Source: Alteraurantiacibacter aestuarii
GTDB lineage: Bacteria > Pseudomonadota > Alphaproteobacteria > Sphingomonadales > Sphingomonadaceae
Assembly: GCF_009827405.1 (NCBI RefSeq)
Contig: NZ_WTYY01000003.1
Coordinates: forward strand, 434,001 to 498,000
Length of the DNA: 64,000 bases
Reading direction: 5' to 3'
The notes under the pieces are model-generated. The model was not told the origin of the DNA and ran no database searches. It worked only from the letters and a program-made list of their open reading frames with translations. The position numbers and the translations under genes are program-made. Shown here in pieces: positions 37,071-45,224 of the stretch (position 1 is its first letter; every line of letters begins with the position of its first letter).

Positions 37071-38078
37071 TTGGGCAAGACGATTACCGACACCATGCCG
37101 GCCATGACGATTTCAAAGCCGGGCGGGCCAGATGTGCTGCGTCTGGCACAGCGGCCAGTGCCTCAGCCCGGCGCGGGCCAGGTGCTGATCGCGGTCAGCC
37201 ATGCCGGGGTGAACCGCCCCGATTGCCTGCAAAGAATGGGCGTCTATCCGCCGCCGCCGGGCGCTTCAGACCTGCCCGGACTTGAGGTTTCGGGCCAGAT
37301 CGCGGCGCTGGGCGAGGGTGTCGATCCGGCGATGATGGGCCAGCAGGTCTGCGCGCTGGTGAACGGCGGGGGATATGCGGCCTTTTGCCTGGCGCAGGCG
37401 GGCCACTGCCTGCCGGTGCCCGCCGGCCTGTCCATGGCCGAAGCGGCGGCGATGCCGGAAACGCTGTTCACCGTGTGGCACAATGTTTTCGAGCGCGGCC
37501 ATGCCCGCGATGGCGAGACATTGCTGGTGCATGGCGGAACCAGCGGCATCGGCACGATGGCGATCAAGCTGGCGCGTCTGTTCGGCATCACCGTGATCGC
37601 CACCTGCGGCAGTGACGCGAAATGCGAACTGGCGCGGCAGGTCGGCGCGAATCACGCAATCAATTACAAGACATCAGATTTTGGCGAGCAGGTGCTGGCG
37701 CTGACGGATGGCGGCGGTGCCAATGTCATCCTGGACGTGGTCGCGGGCGAATATACGCAGCGCAATCTGGATTGCCTGGCGGTGGACGGGCGGCTGGTCA
37801 CCATCGCCACGCTCGGCGGGATCAAGGCGCAGATCAACGTGGTGAAGCTGATGGTGCGCCGCCAGACGCTGACCGGGTCCACGCTTCGTCCGCGCAGCGA
37901 TGCATTCAAGGCGCTGCTGGCCGATGAGATCGCGGCAAATGTCTGGCCATTCGTGGCCGAGGGCGCGCTGCGCCCGCAAATGGACCGGATATTTCCGCTT
38001 GAGCAGGCGGCCAGGGCGCACCAGCGGATGGAAGCGGGCGAGCATTTCGGCAAGATGGTATTGGAGATTGCGCAATGA
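37071..38078 (+). CDS. NAD(P)H quinone oxidoreductase, zinc-type MDR family (PIG3-like)
   Basis: This 335-residue medium-chain reductase lacks the zinc-ligand cysteines of alcohol dehydrogenases and resembles the PIG3/TP53I3 quinone oxidoreductases: SHAGVNRPDCLQRMG, GLEVSGQIAALGEG, ALVNGGGYAAFCLA, AAAMPETLFTVWHNVF, and the NADPH loop GGTSGIGTMAI. I selected TTG at 37071 because GGAGG lies five bases before it and it yields MGKTITDTMPAMTISKPGG; ATG at 37095 is an alternative. It overlaps the NTF2-like gene by four bases. Confidence 0.87.
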   Translation: MGKTITDTMPAMTISKPGGPDVLRLAQRPVPQPGAGQVLIAVSHAGVNRPDCLQRMGVYPPPPGASDLPGLEVSGQIAALGEGVDPAMMGQQVCALVNGGGYAAFCLAQAGHCLPVPAGLSMAEAAAMPETLFTVWHNVFERGHARDGETLLVHGGTSGIGTMAIKLARLFGITVIATCGSDAKCELARQVGANHAINYKTSDFGEQVLALTDGGGANVILDVVAGEYTQRNLDCLAVDGRLVTIATLGGIKAQINVVKLMVRRQTLTGSTLRPRSDAFKALLADEIAANVWPFVAEGALRPQMDRIFPLEQAARAHQRMEAGEHFGKMVLEIAQ

Positions 38079-38977
38079 ATACCCCGGCCAGTGGCCCCGC
38101 GCGTGCTGCGCTCTATGCGCTCGTCGATGACTATCTGGCGGCGCTGGTGGCGCATGATCCTGCGCGGCTTTCCTTCACCGACGATGCCATTTTTACGGAG
38201 AATAATGTCGAGCTGACCATTGGCGATGGTCTGTGGAACACGATTTCCGCCACGCGCGAGTATTATGATCTGAAGTGCGCCGATCCCCAGACCGGGCAGG
38301 CAAGCTGGATCGGCATTATCGAGGAAAGCGGCCACCCCGCCATCATGGCGCTGCGCCTTGCCGCCCGCGATGGCCGCATCGCCGAGGTGGAAACCATCAT
38401 CTGCCGGGAATTCGAATTTGGACCCTTCCCGCAGATCGAAGGCTATGACGCGCCGCGCCAGCTGATGCTGGAGGATGTGCCAGAAGCCCGCCGCGTGTCG
38501 CGGGACGAGATGATCGCCATCGCCAACGGCTATTTCGACACCATCCAGCTGAATGACGGCAGACTGTTCACCAGCTTCACCGATGATTGCGACCGGATCG
38601 AAAACGGCCTGCAAACCACCAATGTGGAGATCGATGGCTATCCCATCGCGCGCATGGGCACCGCCGACCAGTTCCGCCTTGGCCAGTATATCTATGATGA
38701 CCGGCTGCGCGACCGGCGCTTTCCCCTGATCGATGAGCAGAAGGGCATTGTGCTGGCTGGCGGATTTATCGATCACTCGGGCAAGGTGAAGGAAGTCACC
38801 TGGACCGATGGCAGCAAGCACACATCGATCTTCCACTTCCCGCACAGCTTCGTGTTGCTCGAACTGTTCAAGATCGTGGACGGCAAGATTGCCGGGGTGG
38901 AGGCGGTGTTCGTGACCGTGCCGTACAACATGATCTCCCCCTGGGTGGGCCGCCAACCCTATGTGATCGAGGGCTGA
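38075..38977 (+). CDS. Double NTF2-like (SnoaL/DUF8021-type) hypothetical protein
   Basis: This 300-residue protein appears to hold two NTF2-like cone domains: residues about 10-125 (YALVDDYLAALVAHDPARL, ICREFEFGPF) and about 140-295 (MIAIANGYFDTIQLNDGRLF, FVLLELFKIVDGKIAGVEAVF). Both repeats begin with an analogous helix and end with a strand. Such folds serve as isomerases, dehydratases or ligand binders. I do not recognise a precise family; the DUF8021 label is a guess. Co-translation with a quinone oxidoreductase suggests related small-molecule metabolism. Confidence 0.7.
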   Translation: MNTPASGPARAALYALVDDYLAALVAHDPARLSFTDDAIFTENNVELTIGDGLWNTISATREYYDLKCADPQTGQASWIGIIEESGHPAIMALRLAARDGRIAEVETIICREFEFGPFPQIEGYDAPRQLMLEDVPEARRVSRDEMIAIANGYFDTIQLNDGRLFTSFTDDCDRIENGLQTTNVEIDGYPIARMGTADQFRLGQYIYDDRLRDRRFPLIDEQKGIVLAGGFIDHSGKVKEVTWTDGSKHTSIFHFPHSFVLLELFKIVDGKIAGVEAVFVTVPYNMISPWVGRQPYVIEG

Positions 38978-39014
38978 AAGCGCTCTTCCGCTGGCGCCAG
39001 GTCCACGCTCTGGC

Positions 39015-39032
39015 GGGTCACGAAATGGTCAC
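39015..39032 (+). promoter_or_regulatory. PHO-box-like direct repeat upstream of the PlcP-like gene
   Basis: GGGTCAC-GAAA-TGGTCAC is a seven-base direct repeat with an 11-base period, the geometry of a PhoB site (consensus CTGTCAT-N4-CTGTCAY); each half keeps the GTCA core but not the leading CT. An additional lone CTGTCAC half-site occurs at 39067-39073. The start codon is 95 bases downstream. The match is partial. Confidence 0.35.
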
Positions 39033-39126
39033 ATTGTCGCCGATCTGACCCTAAACTGCGGATCGCCTGTCACAATCTGCGTCTACAGAATCCAAGCCAT
39101 GGAAGCTTATTCGGGATTCTTGAGGC

Positions 39127-40077
39127 ATGTTTGGCGATTATATGCAGGGTGATTTCGGAAATAACCTGCCGATCAGCTCACTGCCTGATTTCGAGCGGCA
39201 TGAGCCATCGATTCCCGAACCGGAAAAGTCCCAGCGGCGCACGTTCCGCACGATCTGGATCAGCGATATCCACCTGGGCACCAAGGGCTGCAATGCGGAG
39301 CTGCTGATCGACTTCCTCGATAATGTCGACAGCGAGACGATGTATCTGGTGGGGGACATTATCGATGGCTGGCGACTGAAGAAGAAGTTCTACTGGCCCT
39401 CGACTCATAACGACATTGTCTGGCGCATATTGAAGCGGGCCAAGCGCGGCACGCGCATCGTCTATATCCCCGGCAATCATGACGAGATGTTCCGCCAGTT
39501 TTCCGGACTCAGCTTTGGCGGTGTGGAAATCCGCCGCGCGGCCTTTCACGATACCGCCGATGGCCGCCGCCTGCTGGTGCTGCACGGCGATGAATTCGAT
39601 ACGATCATGCTGGCGCATCGCTGGCTCGCCTTCGTTGGAGACGCGCTGTACCATCTGATGATGGGCCTTAACGTGTGGGTCAATGCGGTCCGCCAGAAGC
39701 TGGACCTGCCCTATTGGTCGCTGTCCAAAATGGCCAAGCACAAGGTCAAGAACGCGGTCGAATTCATCTCCCACTTTGAAGAAGTGGTGGCCCGCGCCGC
39801 AGCCCAGCGCGGTGTGGACGGGGTGGTGTGCGGCCACATCCACACTGCCGAATTCCGCCAGTTCGACAAGGTCGAATACTGGAACGACGGTGACTGGGTG
39901 GAAGGCTGCAACGCGCTGGTCGAACATGCCGACGGGCGCATGGAAATCCTCCACTGGCCCGATGAAATCGCCCGCCGCGCACCATCAGCCCCTGCCGAAG
40001 CAACCGCATTGGCCGAACCCCCCGAGCCCGCGCTTCCGGCCGACGCAGACAGTTCCGCCGTCCCCGTGGCCGCGTAA
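39127..40077 (+). CDS. Calcineurin-like phosphoesterase, PlcP-like (annotated as UDP-2,3-diacylglucosamine diphosphatase)
   Basis: This 316-residue metallophosphoesterase shows all five motifs: WISDIHLGT, VGDIIDGW, PGNHDE, LHGDEFD and CGHIHTAE. The pattern SDIHLGTKGCNAELL followed by YLVGDIIDGWRLKKKFYWP is the same as in rhizobial PlcP, a phospholipase C that breaks down membrane phospholipids under phosphate starvation, as well as in automatic LpxH labels. The next gene, 21 bases on, is an Agt-like glycosyltransferase, which is the known plcP-agt pairing. Alternative lipid A function cannot be excluded. The C-terminal 40 residues are a Pro/Ala-rich tail. Confidence 0.85.
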   Translation: MFGDYMQGDFGNNLPISSLPDFERHEPSIPEPEKSQRRTFRTIWISDIHLGTKGCNAELLIDFLDNVDSETMYLVGDIIDGWRLKKKFYWPSTHNDIVWRILKRAKRGTRIVYIPGNHDEMFRQFSGLSFGGVEIRRAAFHDTADGRRLLVLHGDEFDTIMLAHRWLAFVGDALYHLMMGLNVWVNAVRQKLDLPYWSLSKMAKHKVKNAVEFISHFEEVVARAAAQRGVDGVVCGHIHTAEFRQFDKVEYWNDGDWVEGCNALVEHADGRMEILHWPDEIARRAPSAPAEATALAEPPEPALPADADSSAVPVAA

Positions 40078-40098
40078 TCCCGCACGAGGCAGGACCCC

Positions 40099-41103
40099 AT
40101 GAAAATTGCAATCGTCACCGATGCCTGGGCACCGCAGATCAACGGCGTGGTCAACGCCACCAGGAATGTCTGGCAGCAATTGACGGCGCAGGGCCATGCC
40201 GTGCTGCTGGTCACGCCCGACCAGTTCAGGTCCGTCCCCTGTCCGACCTATCCTGAGATTCGGCTGGCGATGACCCGGCCATCGGATGTGGGTGAAAAGA
40301 TCGCCCGGTTTGATCCCGATGCCATTCACCTGATGACCGAAGGACCGCTGTGCCTTGCGGCGCGCAGCTGGTGCCTGCGCCGTAAAAGGCCGTTCACCAC
40401 CGCCTTCTGCACCAATTTCCCGACCTATCTGGCGCTGCGGACGGGCATCTCGTCCAAGGTGTTCTGGCCTTATTTCCGCTGGTTTCACGGCCCTGCGCAG
40501 TTCACCTTCGGGTCGACCCCGTCAATCAGGCAGTCGCTGGCCGATGAAGGCATTTCGCCGGTCAGGACATGGGGCCGCGGCGTCGATCTGGACAATTTCA
40601 GGCCGGAAGTACTGCCGCCCGACATATTCTTCAGCCTGCCACGCCCGATCATCCTGTATGCCGGCCGCATCGCCGTTGAAAAGAATGTCGAGGCGTTCCT
40701 GACCGCGCGCCACGCGGGGAGCAAGGTGCTGGTGGGAGACGGTCCGGCCCGGGCGGCGTTGCAGGCCCGGTTCCCGCAGGCCCATTTCCTCGGCTTCAAG
40801 CAGGGCGCGGATCTTGCCGGTGTCTATGCCGGGGCCGATGCGCTGGTGTTCCCCAGCCTTACCGACACTTTCGGCGTTGTGATGATAGAGGCGCTGGCCT
40901 GCGGCACCCCGGTGGCGGCCTTTCCGGTGGCGGGGCCAATGGATGTGCTGACGCCAACCGTGGGTGCGATGGACCACGATCTGGACCGCGCGATAGAGCG
41001 CGCCCTGCTGTGCGACCGCGATGCCTGCGCCGCCTATGGCAAGACCTTCACCTGGGGGGAAAGCGCGCGCGAGTTCCTCGATGGAATGAAAATGGCCTGC
41101 TGA
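40099..41103 (+). CDS. GT4-family glycosyltransferase, Agt/MgtA-like
   Basis: This 334-residue GT-B enzyme has the N-terminal IVTDAWAPQINGVVNATR, TPDQFRSVPCPTYPEIRLA, HLMTEGPLCLAARSWC, and the nucleotide-sugar site EALACGTPVAAFPVAG preceded by FPSLTDTFGVVMIE. These match the Agt/MgtA/SqdX group, which transfers glucose, glucuronate or mannose to diacylglycerol. With the upstream PlcP-like enzyme it probably makes glycolipids from DAG freed from phospholipids. The exact sugar is not predictable. A terminator follows. Confidence 0.85.
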   Translation: MKIAIVTDAWAPQINGVVNATRNVWQQLTAQGHAVLLVTPDQFRSVPCPTYPEIRLAMTRPSDVGEKIARFDPDAIHLMTEGPLCLAARSWCLRRKRPFTTAFCTNFPTYLALRTGISSKVFWPYFRWFHGPAQFTFGSTPSIRQSLADEGISPVRTWGRGVDLDNFRPEVLPPDIFFSLPRPIILYAGRIAVEKNVEAFLTARHAGSKVLVGDGPARAALQARFPQAHFLGFKQGADLAGVYAGADALVFPSLTDTFGVVMIEALACGTPVAAFPVAGPMDVLTPTVGAMDHDLDRAIERALLCDRDACAAYGKTFTWGESAREFLDGMKMAC

Positions 41104-41177
41104 CGGGGCGCTGAAAAGCCGCGCCGACGCTTGTGCTTGCCGTTTGGGCGCGATGCGCCTACATCGGGCGCTTCAAT

Positions 41178-41207
41178 GGCCGCTCCGCAAGGGGCGGCCC
41201 TTTTATT
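41178..41207 (+). terminator. Rho-independent terminator after the glycosyltransferase
   Basis: A nine-base-pair stem with one G-T pair, GGCCGCTCC (41178-41186) and GGGGCGGCC (41191-41199), has a GCAA tetraloop and is followed by CTTTTATTT. It lies 75 bases after the glycosyltransferase stop and just 18 bases before the trcR start. Confidence 0.88.
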
Positions 41208-41224
41208 TCATACGGAGATTTCGC

Positions 41225-41953
41225 GTGGCCCAGCCCACTCCCCTCATGCCTCATGCGACCGCTTCCTGGCTGGTCGACAATACTGCGCTCAGCTTTGAGC
41301 AGATCAGCGAATTCTGCGGTCTGCACATTCTCGAAGTGCAGGCCATGGCAGACGATCTTGCCAGTTCGAAGTACACCGGGCGCGATCCGGTGCATTCGGG
41401 CGAGCTGACCCATGCGGAAATCGAAAAGGGCCAGGCCGATCCGGAATATCGCCTGAAGATGCAGAAGGCTCCCGTCGATGTCAGCCGCACCAAGGGCCCG
41501 CGTTATACGCCGGTGTCCAAGCGGCAGGACAAGCCAGACGGCATCGCCTGGATCATCCGCAACCACCCGGAAATTTCCGATGCGCAGATCGGCAAGCTGA
41601 TCGGCACCACCCGCAACACCATCAACGCCATCCGGGAGCGGAGCCACTGGAACATCCAGAACATCCAGCCCAAGGATCCGGTCACGCTGGGCCTGTGTTC
41701 GCAGCGTGAGCTTGATGCCGCCGTGGCCAAGGCGGCCAAGAAGGCTGCGGCGCATGCTCCGCCCGTTGCCGAAGGCGAGGAAGAGATTGTCGTGCCACGG
41801 CGCGACGATCGCGAAGCGCTGATCGAGGAGCTGAAGGCAGAGCGTGACGCATCTGTAAAGGCCGCGGCCCAGGCGGCCCAGGAAGCCGAAGCCGAAGCAT
41901 GGCTGGAAGCCAAGCGCGCCGCCGAAGCTGGCGAAGGCGCCAAGCAGGACTGA
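41225..41953 (+). CDS. trcR: Cell cycle transcriptional regulator TrcR (DUF1013)
   Basis: This 242-residue protein is highly typical of alphaproteobacterial TrcR/DUF1013: MAQPTPLMPHATASWLVDNT, SFEQISEFCGLHILEVQAMA, then a helix-turn-helix-like ISDAQIGKLIGTTRNTINAI with RSHWNIQNIQPKDPVTLGLC. The C-terminus is a long alanine/glutamate coiled coil rich in EAEAEA. GTG at 41225 gives the conserved N-terminus and follows a CGGAGA ribosome-binding stretch. It is thought to bind DNA with cell-cycle timing. A terminator lies downstream. Confidence 0.9.
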   Translation: MAQPTPLMPHATASWLVDNTALSFEQISEFCGLHILEVQAMADDLASSKYTGRDPVHSGELTHAEIEKGQADPEYRLKMQKAPVDVSRTKGPRYTPVSKRQDKPDGIAWIIRNHPEISDAQIGKLIGTTRNTINAIRERSHWNIQNIQPKDPVTLGLCSQRELDAAVAKAAKKAAAHAPPVAEGEEEIVVPRRDDREALIEELKAERDASVKAAAQAAQEAEAEAWLEAKRAAEAGEGAKQD

Positions 41954-41990
41954 TAGTCCGCTCACACACCGATTATTCAAGACAAGAAAA

Positions 41991-42016
41991 AGGGCGGCTC
42001 CAGGGCCGCCCTTTTC
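41991..42016. terminator. Bidirectional terminator between trcR and bactofilin
   Basis: AGGGCGGC (41991-41998) and GCCGCCCT (42005-42012) form an eight-base-pair stem with a six-base loop. It is flanked by AAAAA on the left and TTTTC on the right, so it can end both convergent transcripts. Confidence 0.9.
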
Positions 42017-42071
42017 ATATCTATATCAGTCTGGTCAAATCCGGCTGGCGGATGTTGTCAGTGGGATGATG

Positions 42072-42527
42072 TCAGTTGGCGAGCGACAGTTTCGGCTCGC
42101 TGTCCTTGGCGGCGGCGGCAGGTGGTGCGCCTGCACCCTTCGCCATGTCGCGACGGTCACGCATGGCCAGACGGCCTTCGACCGTTGCACCCTGTTCGAT
42201 GGTCAGCGTCTCATAATCGACGTCACCTTCGATGCGGGCGCTCTTCAGGATCACCAGGCTGCGCGCCTTGATGGTGCCTTTGACCTGGCCGGAAAGGCGC
42301 GCTGTCTCGGCAGTGATGGCGCCTTCGATCAGGCTCGATTCGCCCTGCACCAGAGAGGCGCAGGAAAGGTCGCCGGTTACCGTTCCATCGACATGCAGGT
42401 CAGCGGATGCTTCCACGTCGCCCTTGATGGTGACGTCTGCACCGATCACCGAAAAGGTCGCGCCGCTACTCGCCATGGTCCGGGCCGTCGGTGTGAGCGT
42501 ATTCCGCTCTGGCTTCTTCGAGAACAT
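42072..42527 (-). CDS. Bactofilin (polymer-forming cytoskeletal protein)
   Basis: This 151-residue protein has the bactofilin beta-helix core (about 25-120) with repeating short strands: SVIGADVTIKGDVEA, DLHVDGTVTGDLSCASL, ARLSGQVKGTIKA and LKSARIEGDVDYETLTI. Bactofilins polymerise without nucleotide and position peptidoglycan enzymes at stalk or curved cell sites. The N-terminal 25 residues and alanine-rich tail are variable. Its start overlaps the end of the M23 gene by 62 bases; starting at the ATG at 42476 leaves an 11-base overlap. Confidence 0.9.
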   Translation of the reverse strand: MFSKKPERNTLTPTARTMASSGATFSVIGADVTIKGDVEASADLHVDGTVTGDLSCASLVQGESSLIEGAITAETARLSGQVKGTIKARSLVILKSARIEGDVDYETLTIEQGATVEGRLAMRDRRDMAKGAGAPPAAAAKDSEPKLSLAN

Positions 42528-43644
42528 TGGGGGCTGTCTCCAGGAAGGGGCGCGGATTGACTGCGCGCCCGTTGATGCGAACTTCGAAATGCAGGTGCGG
42601 TCCGGTGGATCGGCCAGTGCTGCCGATATTGCCGATCACGTCACCCGCCACCACGTCCTGCCCAACGCGCGCGTTCCAGCGCGACATATGGGCATAGCGC
42701 GTCATCATGCCGTTGCCGTGGCTGATTTCGACCACGCGGCCATAGCCGGACTTGTTGCCCACGAAGCTGACATGGCCATCGGCGGCGGCATGGATCGGGG
42801 CGCCATAAGGCCCGCGGAAATCAAGGCCGCTGTGCATTGCGCCGCGGCCATTGAAGGGATCGCGGCGATAGCCGAAGCCCGATGAAATATTGCGCATGTC
42901 GGCAGGCATGACCTGCGGAATTTCGCTGAGGCCGCGTTCCAGCGAGCTCATCCGCGACAGGCTGATGGCGAGGCGTTCGAAGCGCGGATCGAGCGATCCG
43001 TCGGCATCCGATGCCAGCATCTCGAACGGGCCACCCTGTGCCTGCTCGTCTGCAATCATCACCATGCGCGGATCGAGGCCGAGCGAGCGGATTGCCTGTT
43101 CGGTGCGTGCGGCGCGGCGGTCGGAATAGCGGGTCAGCCGTTCCACAAAGGCCAGCTGGCGGGCTTCGAGGCGGGCCAGTCCGGCGGCTTCGGGAATGGC
43201 GCCTTCGATCATGCTGATCAGTTCTGCCGATTCCTCGGTGCTGTCGGTAACCGTGTCTTCGCCGTCCACGCCTTCTGTCATCAGGTCTTCGGGCAACATG
43301 GCCAGGATGCCATCGAGGTAGTCCTGACGCTTGGAAAGATCGGCAGTTTCGGATGCCAGGTCATCGCGGTAGGCCTCAACCCGGCTTTCCGCCGTTGCGA
43401 CCTGCGCCTCTCGGCTGAGCAGTTCGGCGCGTTCGGAACTGGCCTGGTACTGACCGATGGCCATCGCGGCCATGGAGATACCCCAGCCGACCAGTGCAGA
43501 GAGCACAAGACCGGCGGTGACCATCTGCACCCGGCTGGTAATTGTGATAAAGCGAACCTGCCCTTGGGAGCGCATGAAAAACTCGCGCTCCGGGAACAAT
43601 GCTCGCAGGCGGTCCCAATACCCGCCAGCGGTTTGTGTGTCCAA
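42466..43644 (-). CDS. M23 family metallopeptidase paired with bactofilin
   Basis: This 392-residue protein has one membrane anchor (about residues 38-62, VQMVTAGLVLSALVGWGISM region), a periplasmic coiled coil (about 65-125), a linker and a C-terminal M23 domain. Zinc ligands are in HSGLDFRG and HLHFEVRIN, with RYAHMSRW and GSTGRSTGPH. Pairing with bactofilin downstream follows the general rule that bactofilins direct M23 endopeptidases to defined wall sites; the product probably cuts cross-links locally. Confidence 0.92.
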   Translation of the reverse strand: MDTQTAGGYWDRLRALFPEREFFMRSQGQVRFITITSRVQMVTAGLVLSALVGWGISMAAMAIGQYQASSERAELLSREAQVATAESRVEAYRDDLASETADLSKRQDYLDGILAMLPEDLMTEGVDGEDTVTDSTEESAELISMIEGAIPEAAGLARLEARQLAFVERLTRYSDRRAARTEQAIRSLGLDPRMVMIADEQAQGGPFEMLASDADGSLDPRFERLAISLSRMSSLERGLSEIPQVMPADMRNISSGFGYRRDPFNGRGAMHSGLDFRGPYGAPIHAAADGHVSFVGNKSGYGRVVEISHGNGMMTRYAHMSRWNARVGQDVVAGDVIGNIGSTGRSTGPHLHFEVRINGRAVNPRPFLETAPNVLEEARAEYAHTDGPDHGE

Positions 43645-43874
43645 AATGACCCCGACTTCTTGTAAAAACCCGTCACGGCTTGCCTAGCGGACAGACCGGA
43701 GAGGTCTATCAGACTCTGTTAAGATTGGGGCGAATCGAACCCGTCGTGCGGTGAAGCGTTTCGCGGCTGCAAAAATAGTTGAGATTGCCGGGAACCATAT
43801 CCGTTTCGCCCGAAACGATTCGCTGCTGGCGAATCCGCCTGACAAGGCGCGATGCCGATGATAGTTGCGCTGGC

Positions 43875-45191
43875 ATGGCCCAGACACTGCAATCCAGCCC
43901 CGCGCAATCCGCTGCGCACAGTGGCGCAAGAACAGACTCGCGAACGCCTGCGCAGCTGATTGAACAGCTCGCGCTGGCTGGCCGATCGGCGCAGCGCAAG
44001 CTCGCGCTGATGTCGGATGAGGACAAGGCCCGCGCGCTGCGTTCAGCCGCGGCATCGCTGCGCACCCATGCTGGCGAGATCCTGGCGCAGAACGCCAAAG
44101 ATGTGGCCGCCGGGCAAGCCAATGGGCTGACCGGGGCCATGCTCGATCGTCTGCGGCTCGATCCCGCGCGGCTGGAAGCGATGGCGGCGGCGGTCGAGAA
44201 TGTCGCCGGCCTGCCCGATCCCGTGGGCCAGGTGATCGATCGCAGCACCGTGCCCAGCGGACTGGAACTGGTGCGAAGGCGCATCCCCATCGGCATGATC
44301 GGGATCATCTACGAAAGCCGCCCCAATGTTACCGCCGATGCCGCTGCGCTGTGCCTGATGTCCGGCAATGCGGCGCTGCTGCGCGGCGGCAGCGAGGCGG
44401 TTCACTCCAACCGCGCAATTCATGCGGCTATGGCCGAGGGGCTGGCTGCAGGCGGCGCGCCTGCCGATGCTATCCAGCTTCTGCCCACGCAGGACCGCGA
44501 AGCCGTGGGCGCCATGCTGCGCGCCGCCGGGCTGATAGACATGATCGTGCCGCGCGGCGGCAAGGGGCTGGTGGAACGGGTCCAGGCCGATGCCCGCGTG
44601 CCCGTGCTCGCCCATCTGGACGGCATCTGCCACACCTATGTCCATCAGGCAGCCGATCCGGAAATGGCGCGCACCATCGCGCTCAACGCCAAGATGCGCC
44701 GCACCGGCATTTGCGGCGCGATGGAAACCCTGCTGCTGGATGCCGCCTTCCCGGCTTCGGGCGAGATCATCGGCGCGTTGCTGGATGCAGGCTGCGAACT
44801 GCGCGGCGATGCCCGCGCGCAGGCGCTCGACCCCCGCATAGTGCCTGCCAGCGCCAATGACTGGGACACCGAATATCTCGACACGATCCTCTCGGTTGCC
44901 GTGGTCGATGGAATCGATGCGGCGATGGATCATATCGCCCGCCATTCCTCCGGCCACACCGATGCCATCATCACTGCCGACCAGCAGGCGGCGGATCGCT
45001 TCCTGGCCGAAGTGGACAGCGCGATCGTGATGCACAATGCCTCCACCCAATATGCCGATGGCGGCGAGTTTGGACTGGGCGCGGAAATCGGCATCGCCAC
45101 CGGCCGCCTGCACGCACGCGGCCCGGTCGCGCTGGAAGGGCTGACCACCTATAAGTGGCAGGTCCTTGGCAGCGGCCAGGCGCGGCCCTGA
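43875..45191 (+). CDS. proA: Gamma-glutamyl phosphate reductase
   Basis: This 438-residue NADPH-dependent enzyme makes glutamate-5-semialdehyde from gamma-glutamyl phosphate in proline synthesis. The GlnP core blocks are IPIGMIGIIYESRPNVTADAAA (in two parts), LCLMSGNAALLRGGSEA, and the catalytic cysteine in MRRTGICGAMETLL. The C-terminus includes GGEFGLGAEIGIATGRLHARGP. ATG at 43875 is favoured; the region upstream is divergent promoter space. proB is not in the window. Confidence 0.95.
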   Translation: MAQTLQSSPAQSAAHSGARTDSRTPAQLIEQLALAGRSAQRKLALMSDEDKARALRSAAASLRTHAGEILAQNAKDVAAGQANGLTGAMLDRLRLDPARLEAMAAAVENVAGLPDPVGQVIDRSTVPSGLELVRRRIPIGMIGIIYESRPNVTADAAALCLMSGNAALLRGGSEAVHSNRAIHAAMAEGLAAGGAPADAIQLLPTQDREAVGAMLRAAGLIDMIVPRGGKGLVERVQADARVPVLAHLDGICHTYVHQAADPEMARTIALNAKMRRTGICGAMETLLLDAAFPASGEIIGALLDAGCELRGDARAQALDPRIVPASANDWDTEYLDTILSVAVVDGIDAAMDHIARHSSGHTDAIITADQQAADRFLAEVDSAIVMHNASTQYADGGEFGLGAEIGIATGRLHARGPVALEGLTTYKWQVLGSGQARP

Positions 45192-45224
45192 AGCTGGCGG
45201 GAAACCTGCACGGGGAGAGAAATC

